Assembly (NCBI GenBank): GCA_021813505.1
Contig: JAKAKI010000041.1
Coordinates: 90,168-154,167, forward strand
From: a bacterium
GTDB taxonomy: Bacteria > Zixibacteria > MSB-5A5 > WJJR01
Length of the DNA stretch: 64,000 bases
Reading direction: 5' to 3'
Shown: positions 60,632 through 64,000 of the stretch, piece after piece
Numbering within the stretch: position 1 is the stretch's first letter
Layout of the letters: every line of letters begins with the position of its first letter
Position numbers and translations under genes: made by a program
The notes under the pieces: generated by a model
Seen by the model: the letters and a program-made list of their open reading frames with translations, nothing else
Database searches by the model: none
Told to the model about the DNA's origin: nothing

Positions 60632-61543
60632 CTAAGTTGCTGACTCGATAGATGTTGCTCGCTTTAGTAATGTCCCACTTCCGTTTCCGTGCGCCGGCTC
60701 ATTGGGACTGGATTCAACGAGAATCGCGATATCAGAGAAGAGTTCCGCAGCTTCATGGTGGACTCTCTTGTTGGCCTGCTCGAAGTACACAGGATCGATT
60801 TCAACGCCCACGCTGTTGCGCTGTCCCCGGATCGCTGCCACCGTCGTGGTCCCGGTTCCCATGAATGGATCCAAGACAGTGTCACCCACGAATGAAAACA
60901 TGCGCACCAGACGATAGGCCAGTTCTAGAGGAAACGGCGCAGGGTGATTCTTTGTCGAAGCACCGCCCAGGTTCCAGAATTGCTGAAACCACTCGTTGTA
61001 TTCCTTCTTTGTCAGCTTGCTAGCGTCTCGCTGGGACTGCGTCGGCTTCCGATATCCGCCGGGTTTCCGCTGCATGAGGATGAACTCGATGTCGTTCTTG
61101 ATGATTGCATTCGGTTCGAAGGGTTTGCCCAGAAAGCGGGTTCCGTTTTCAACTTCATAACTGGCATTCGAGATCTTGTGCCATATGATAGGGTTAAGAT
61201 TGTCGAATCCAATCTGTCTACATTGAACGCAGATGTCAGCGTGTAATGGCACGACAACGTGCCGACCGTGAGCCCGTCGCGAAAGACACACATCGCCGAC
61301 AACACAGACGAGGCGGCCACCCGGGACGAGTACCCGGTAGGAGTCTTCCCATACTCGTCGGAGGTTAGCAAGGAATTCTTCGTAGTCTTCCACATGCCCA
61401 AGCTGTCGATGATGCGGCCGGTATCGCTTCAGAGTCCAGTACGGTGGAGATGTAACTACGAGGTGGATGGACTCGTCTTCAATGAAGGAAAGATCACAAG
61501 CATCCCCTTGTATGAGCCGGTGTGTTGTCGTGGGAGTCTTCAT
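60632..61543 (-). CDS. DNA methyltransferase (beta-class N4-cytosine/N6-adenine)
   Basis: A 303-residue methylase with the catalytic motif TSPPYWTLK near residue 28 before the SAM-binding LDPFMGTGTTTVAA, the order of beta-class amino-methylases. VGVEIDPVYFEQA follows the SAM motif. It likely protects the host from the restriction enzyme encoded immediately upstream: the endonuclease stop and this ATG are one base apart (TGAtATG). It is much shorter than the gamma-class methylases of the known PaeR7I and XhoI systems. A longer start inside the endonuclease gene (61585) is possible. Confidence 0.88.
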   Translation of the reverse strand: MKTPTTTHRLIQGDACDLSFIEDESIHLVVTSPPYWTLKRYRPHHRQLGHVEDYEEFLANLRRVWEDSYRVLVPGGRLVCVVGDVCLSRRAHGRHVVVPLHADICVQCRQIGFDNLNPIIWHKISNASYEVENGTRFLGKPFEPNAIIKNDIEFILMQRKPGGYRKPTQSQRDASKLTKKEYNEWFQQFWNLGGASTKNHPAPFPLELAYRLVRMFSFVGDTVLDPFMGTGTTTVAAIRGQRNSVGVEIDPVYFEQANKRVHHEAAELFSDIAILVESSPNEPAHGNGSGTLLKRATSIESAT

Positions 61544-61544
61544 A

Positions 61545-62288
61545 TCAATCTCGGCCAATCGGGAGAGCGACAAACGCGCTGACATGTGCGACGAGAGATC
61601 TGGCGAAGCTAATGAGACCAAGATCTTCCGCCGGCTCACTGTAAACTCCCTTGCGCCCCGAAGCCTTGTTCGAAACTATCAACGCTGCCGCTTCGTAATG
61701 GCGTTCGCGGACGAGTTTCCGCAAAAGTAGTTCGTAGCGCAGCGCGTATGATGCATCATGAAATTCTTCGAACACCCTGAAATGGGGCTCCCGTACGCTG
61801 ATCGGAGCTTGAGATTCCCGCGAGTCTTCCAACAGAAAGAGGTAACCAAGCCACGGGCGTGTGGATCTTTGAAACACACCTTCCCTGTAGGCTGTCCATA
61901 GATCAACCGCGCTTCCAATAGCTTCTTCGGTACGGTTGTTGAGGTTGTTTCCAAAGGATCCCACCTGCGATTTAGTCTCAATTACGGCGATCAGGCGCCC
62001 TCCGGAGACCACTAGAACATCCCATTTTTTTGTTGGTCGGAAAAATCCTGGGAGTTCCAGGCTCTTCCTGGTATAGAGCGAGGCTTCTTCTAATCCGGTG
62101 CTCCTCACCAGTTCGGCGACGAGAGTCACAAAGCCGTCCATCTGGGCACCGCCGGTCACTGCGCCACGAGTCCCCTGATCTCGACTCCCTCGAACCTTCT
62201 GAGATCGAGCTTGGATCGTTCTGGTAGTCCAGAAACGCTTTACCGCTTTGTGGGCAAGTTGCTGAATTTGATCATGATCCAAGGACAT
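61545..62288 (-). CDS. PaeR7I/XhoI-like type II restriction endonuclease
   Basis: A 247-residue protein strongly resembling the PaeR7I/XhoI family that cuts CTCGAG. Family segments: RGAVTGGAQMDGFV, LPGFFRPTKKWDVLVV, the PD-(D/E)xK-type core LIAVIETKSQVGSFGNNLNNRTEEA, DLWTAYREG and RPWLGYLFLLEDS. ATG 62288. With the downstream methylase it is a complete type II system. Base composition here is visibly less GC-rich than the flanking genes, in line with transfer. Specificity is inferred from family only. Confidence 0.9.
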   Translation of the reverse strand: MSLDHDQIQQLAHKAVKRFWTTRTIQARSQKVRGSRDQGTRGAVTGGAQMDGFVTLVAELVRSTGLEEASLYTRKSLELPGFFRPTKKWDVLVVSGGRLIAVIETKSQVGSFGNNLNNRTEEAIGSAVDLWTAYREGVFQRSTRPWLGYLFLLEDSRESQAPISVREPHFRVFEEFHDASYALRYELLLRKLVRERHYEAAALIVSNKASGRKGVYSEPAEDLGLISFARSLVAHVSAFVALPIGRD

Positions 62289-62452
62289 GTCTTCAATCTA
62301 TCGAACAGGCAGGGGGGCGTCAATCACTCCCTTGGCATCTGGGAGACTAGACTGCCTGCTGCAATGCCCAGTCTCAAGTGTTTGGTCCTCGCGCGGCAAA
62401 GTCCCAACGCCTATCTTGAGAACGCAGATTGCGTGTTCAATTAGAGTCGATT

Positions 62453-63292
62453 ATGCCTCCCCGCCCCCTCATCACCCTGACCACTGACTTCGGCACCGCC
62501 GATGGCACCGTCGCGGCGATGATCGGTGTGATCAAGTCGATCTGTCCAGATGCAGAAGTGATCGGCGTCAATTCGGGAATCCCTGCGCACGATGTCCCGC
62601 GTGGTGCGTGGGCGCTGTGCCAGTCGGCACCGTTCTACCCCAAGGATGCGATCCACCTTGCCGTGGTCGATCCCGGGGTCGGGAGTTCACGACGGGCAGT
62701 GATGGCGACGACCGATCATGGAACGTTTGTTGGGCCCGACAATGGCGTTCTCACGTGGGCGACCAGAGAATCGTCCGGTCTGGTCTGGCGGGCGCTGGAA
62801 AATCCGGCCTATCGCATCGCGCCCCTGGGCGTTACCTTCGATGGGCGGGATTTGTTCGCCCCGGTCGCTGCGCATTTGGCGGCTGGAGTCGATCCCGCTA
62901 TGTTCGGTCCGGAGATCACCAATCCGGTGATCTTGCGCTGGCCGCAGCCGCAGCGCGGCGACGATACCATCGAAGGGGAAGTCCTGATCGTGGATCACTT
63001 CGGCAACCTCATCAGCAATGTGCCGCTCACGATGGTGGCGGATTTGTGCGGCGAGCGCGCCTTTCAGGTCATTCTCCCCGCCGCTCACTCTGCGGTGCCG
63101 GGACGACACCGGATCGCCACCGATCCCGCGCCGTTCGCGCGGAGCTATGAGGACATCCGCGGACGGTTGGGGGCGGTGATCAACGGCGCTGGGTTGATTG
63201 AAATCGCGTGCCGCCAGGGTTCCGCCGCGGCACAGTCGGGACGCGGCAGGGGAGATCGGGTTGTGGTTCGTTTACAGGGGGCCGGCAAATGA
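62453..63292 (+). CDS. SAM hydroxide adenosyltransferase (DUF62 family)
   Basis: A 279-residue protein of the family that hydrolyses S-adenosylmethionine to adenosine and methionine (related to fluorinase and chlorinase). ITLTTDFGTADG at the start, LAVVDPGVGSSRRAV, FVGPDNGVLTW and VLIVDHFGNLISNV are the signature segments. ATG 62453 gives the standard N-terminus. Its end overlaps the nrdR start by ATGA, so the two are coupled. Confidence 0.92.
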   Translation: MPPRPLITLTTDFGTADGTVAAMIGVIKSICPDAEVIGVNSGIPAHDVPRGAWALCQSAPFYPKDAIHLAVVDPGVGSSRRAVMATTDHGTFVGPDNGVLTWATRESSGLVWRALENPAYRIAPLGVTFDGRDLFAPVAAHLAAGVDPAMFGPEITNPVILRWPQPQRGDDTIEGEVLIVDHFGNLISNVPLTMVADLCGERAFQVILPAAHSAVPGRHRIATDPAPFARSYEDIRGRLGAVINGAGLIEIACRQGSAAAQSGRGRGDRVVVRLQGAGK

Positions 63293-63738
63293 AGTGTCCG
63301 TTTTGTGGCTTTGAAGAAGATCGTGTGGTCGATTCCCGCTCGGTTCGCGAGGGAACCGGTGTCCGCCGGCGCCGTGAATGCCTGCGCTGCAAGGAACGGT
63401 TCACCACTTACGAATATGTGGAGAAGGTCGAATTGATGGTGGTCAAGAACGACGGCCGTCAGGAACCATTCGACCGCAGCAAGCTGATCGAGGGTATCCG
63501 GCTGGCATGCAAGAAGCGCCCGATCGGAGTCAAGAAGATCGAAGCCATCGTCGACGAGGTCGAGAAGCGCATCTACTCCCTGTCGAAAGGAGAGATTCCC
63601 TCGAAACAGATCGGCGAGGTCGTCATGGATATCTTGCGCGAAGTTGATGAAGTGGCCTATGTCCGCTTCGCCTCGGTCTACCGAAAATTCCAGGACAAGA
63701 CCCAGTTCGTCGAAGAACTAAAACGGATGCTGGAGTGA
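63289..63738 (+). CDS. nrdR: Transcriptional repressor NrdR
   Basis: A 149-residue ATP-cone regulator of ribonucleotide reductase genes. N-terminal zinc ribbon MKCPFCG...RECLRCKERF (four Cys), then the ATP-cone (VVKNDGRQEPFDRSKLIEGI). The rest is typical through YVRFASVYRKFQD. ATG overlaps the upstream stop. It is normally near glyA in many bacteria; here the restriction system separates them. No nrd operon with its box is in the window. Confidence 0.95.
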   Translation: MKCPFCGFEEDRVVDSRSVREGTGVRRRRECLRCKERFTTYEYVEKVELMVVKNDGRQEPFDRSKLIEGIRLACKKRPIGVKKIEAIVDEVEKRIYSLSKGEIPSKQIGEVVMDILREVDEVAYVRFASVYRKFQDKTQFVEELKRMLE

Positions 63739-63768
63739 GTGACTGCAAGTGGGCGCGCGAGGACGAGA

Positions 63769-63838
63769 GGGAGGGCGAGGCTCCTGCCGAACCTTGTTCC
63801 CGCGCGGAAACAAGGCTCGGCAGGAGCCTCGCCCTCCC
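63769..63838. repeat. Inverted-repeat element, family A (copy 9)
   Basis: Arms gggcgaggctcctgccgaac (one changed base) and gctcggcaggagcctcgccc around ttgttcccgcgcggaaacaa. It separates nrdR and tatC. Confidence 0.92.
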
Positions 63839-63893
63839 CAGATGCCGTATCCTCTGATCCTGGGTTGAACGATTCGCTGTCATCTGCCGAACT

Positions 63894-64000
63894 ATGCCGA
63901 ACGACCCGCGAGAAATGAGTTTCTGGGAGCATCTGGAAGAGCTCCGCTGGCGTTTGATCAAGTCCGTCGCCGCCGTTCTGGTGATGTCGATTGTCGCGTT
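63894..64000 (+). CDS. tatC: Sec-independent protein translocase TatC, N-terminus (partial)
   Basis: The first 35 codons of TatC: MPNDPREMSFWEHLEELRWR followed by a hydrophobic LIKSVAAVLVMSIVA that begins the first transmembrane helix. MSFWEHLEELRxRL is the hallmark TatC N-terminus. TatC is the twin-arginine receptor of the inner membrane. The gene runs past the window end; no tatA is seen upstream. There is no strong ribosome site; ATG 63915 at the inner Met is an alternative. Confidence 0.9.
   Translation, partial: MPNDPREMSFWEHLEELRWRLIKSVAAVLVMSIVA

Overview
The window reads as a chromosomal segment of an uncultured, free-living bacterium with high GC (roughly 60 percent by eye). It carries only single-copy bacterial housekeeping genes and no phage or plasmid genes. 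Four things point to the FCB side of the tree, with Zixibacteria or a close candidate phylum as my best guess: lipoproteins with dockerin-like GD(V/M)(D/N)L(N/D)G repeats, an ECF sigma/anti-sigma/DUF4252 operon, an HU gene beside a tiny COX24/mS38-type basic protein, and a high density of short palindromic repeats between genes. This is inference; no rRNA gene is present to settle it. I saw no tRNA, CRISPR array or insertion sequence.

Layout. 1-8.8 kb: succinyl-CoA synthetase (sucC end, sucD), ndk, then on the minus strand an ECF sigma factor, its anti-sigma factor and two DUF4252 proteins, then a LarA-family protein, malate dehydrogenase and NADP-type isocitrate dehydrogenase. 8.8-13.7 kb: secreted C69 peptidase, DinB-type protein, secreted FG-GAP/dockerin-like protein, elongation factor P with an unusual tip loop. 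13.7-23.1 kb (minus): two paralogous dockerin-like lipoproteins, an asparagine-synthase-like protein, a 31-residue mS38-like protein, HU, SppA, a LysM lytic transglycosylase and miaA. 23.2-29.3 kb: mutS, mutL, a membrane metallophosphoesterase. 29.4-32.5 kb (minus): lipoprotein hydrolase, lapB, lapA. 33-37.7 kb: a small Cys protein paired with a catalytically dead archaemetzincin, an MrfA-type helicase, a DegT aminotransferase. 37.9-45.5 kb: an acyl-CoA cluster (methylmalonyl-CoA epimerase, CoA-transferase A and B, thiolase, 3-hydroxyacyl-CoA dehydrogenase, two acyl-CoA dehydrogenases, YciI). 46-50 kb: ilvE, rpiB-like, a coupled membrane miniprotein, a secreted protein, beta-carbonic anhydrase behind a possible attenuator. 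50.4-54.8 kb: a gentisate-type aromatic ring-cleavage cluster. 54.9-57.9 kb: a large kinase-STAND-TPR regulator. 58-64 kb: glyA, a thiamine-binding protein, cutA, an inserted PaeR7I-like restriction-modification pair with a HicB and a broken HicA, then a SAM hydrolase, nrdR and the start of tatC.

The genes describe an aerobic or facultative heterotroph with a TCA cycle, short-chain acyl-CoA oxidation and aromatic degradation. The strongest non-gene signal is the intergenic repeat load: at least nine copies of one ~70 bp inverted repeat, three copies of another ~120-170 bp inverted element, heptamer arrays, and two different tandem arrays. The best candidates for new biology are the dead archaemetzincin operon, the EF-P loop, the carbonic anhydrase leader and the repeat families.
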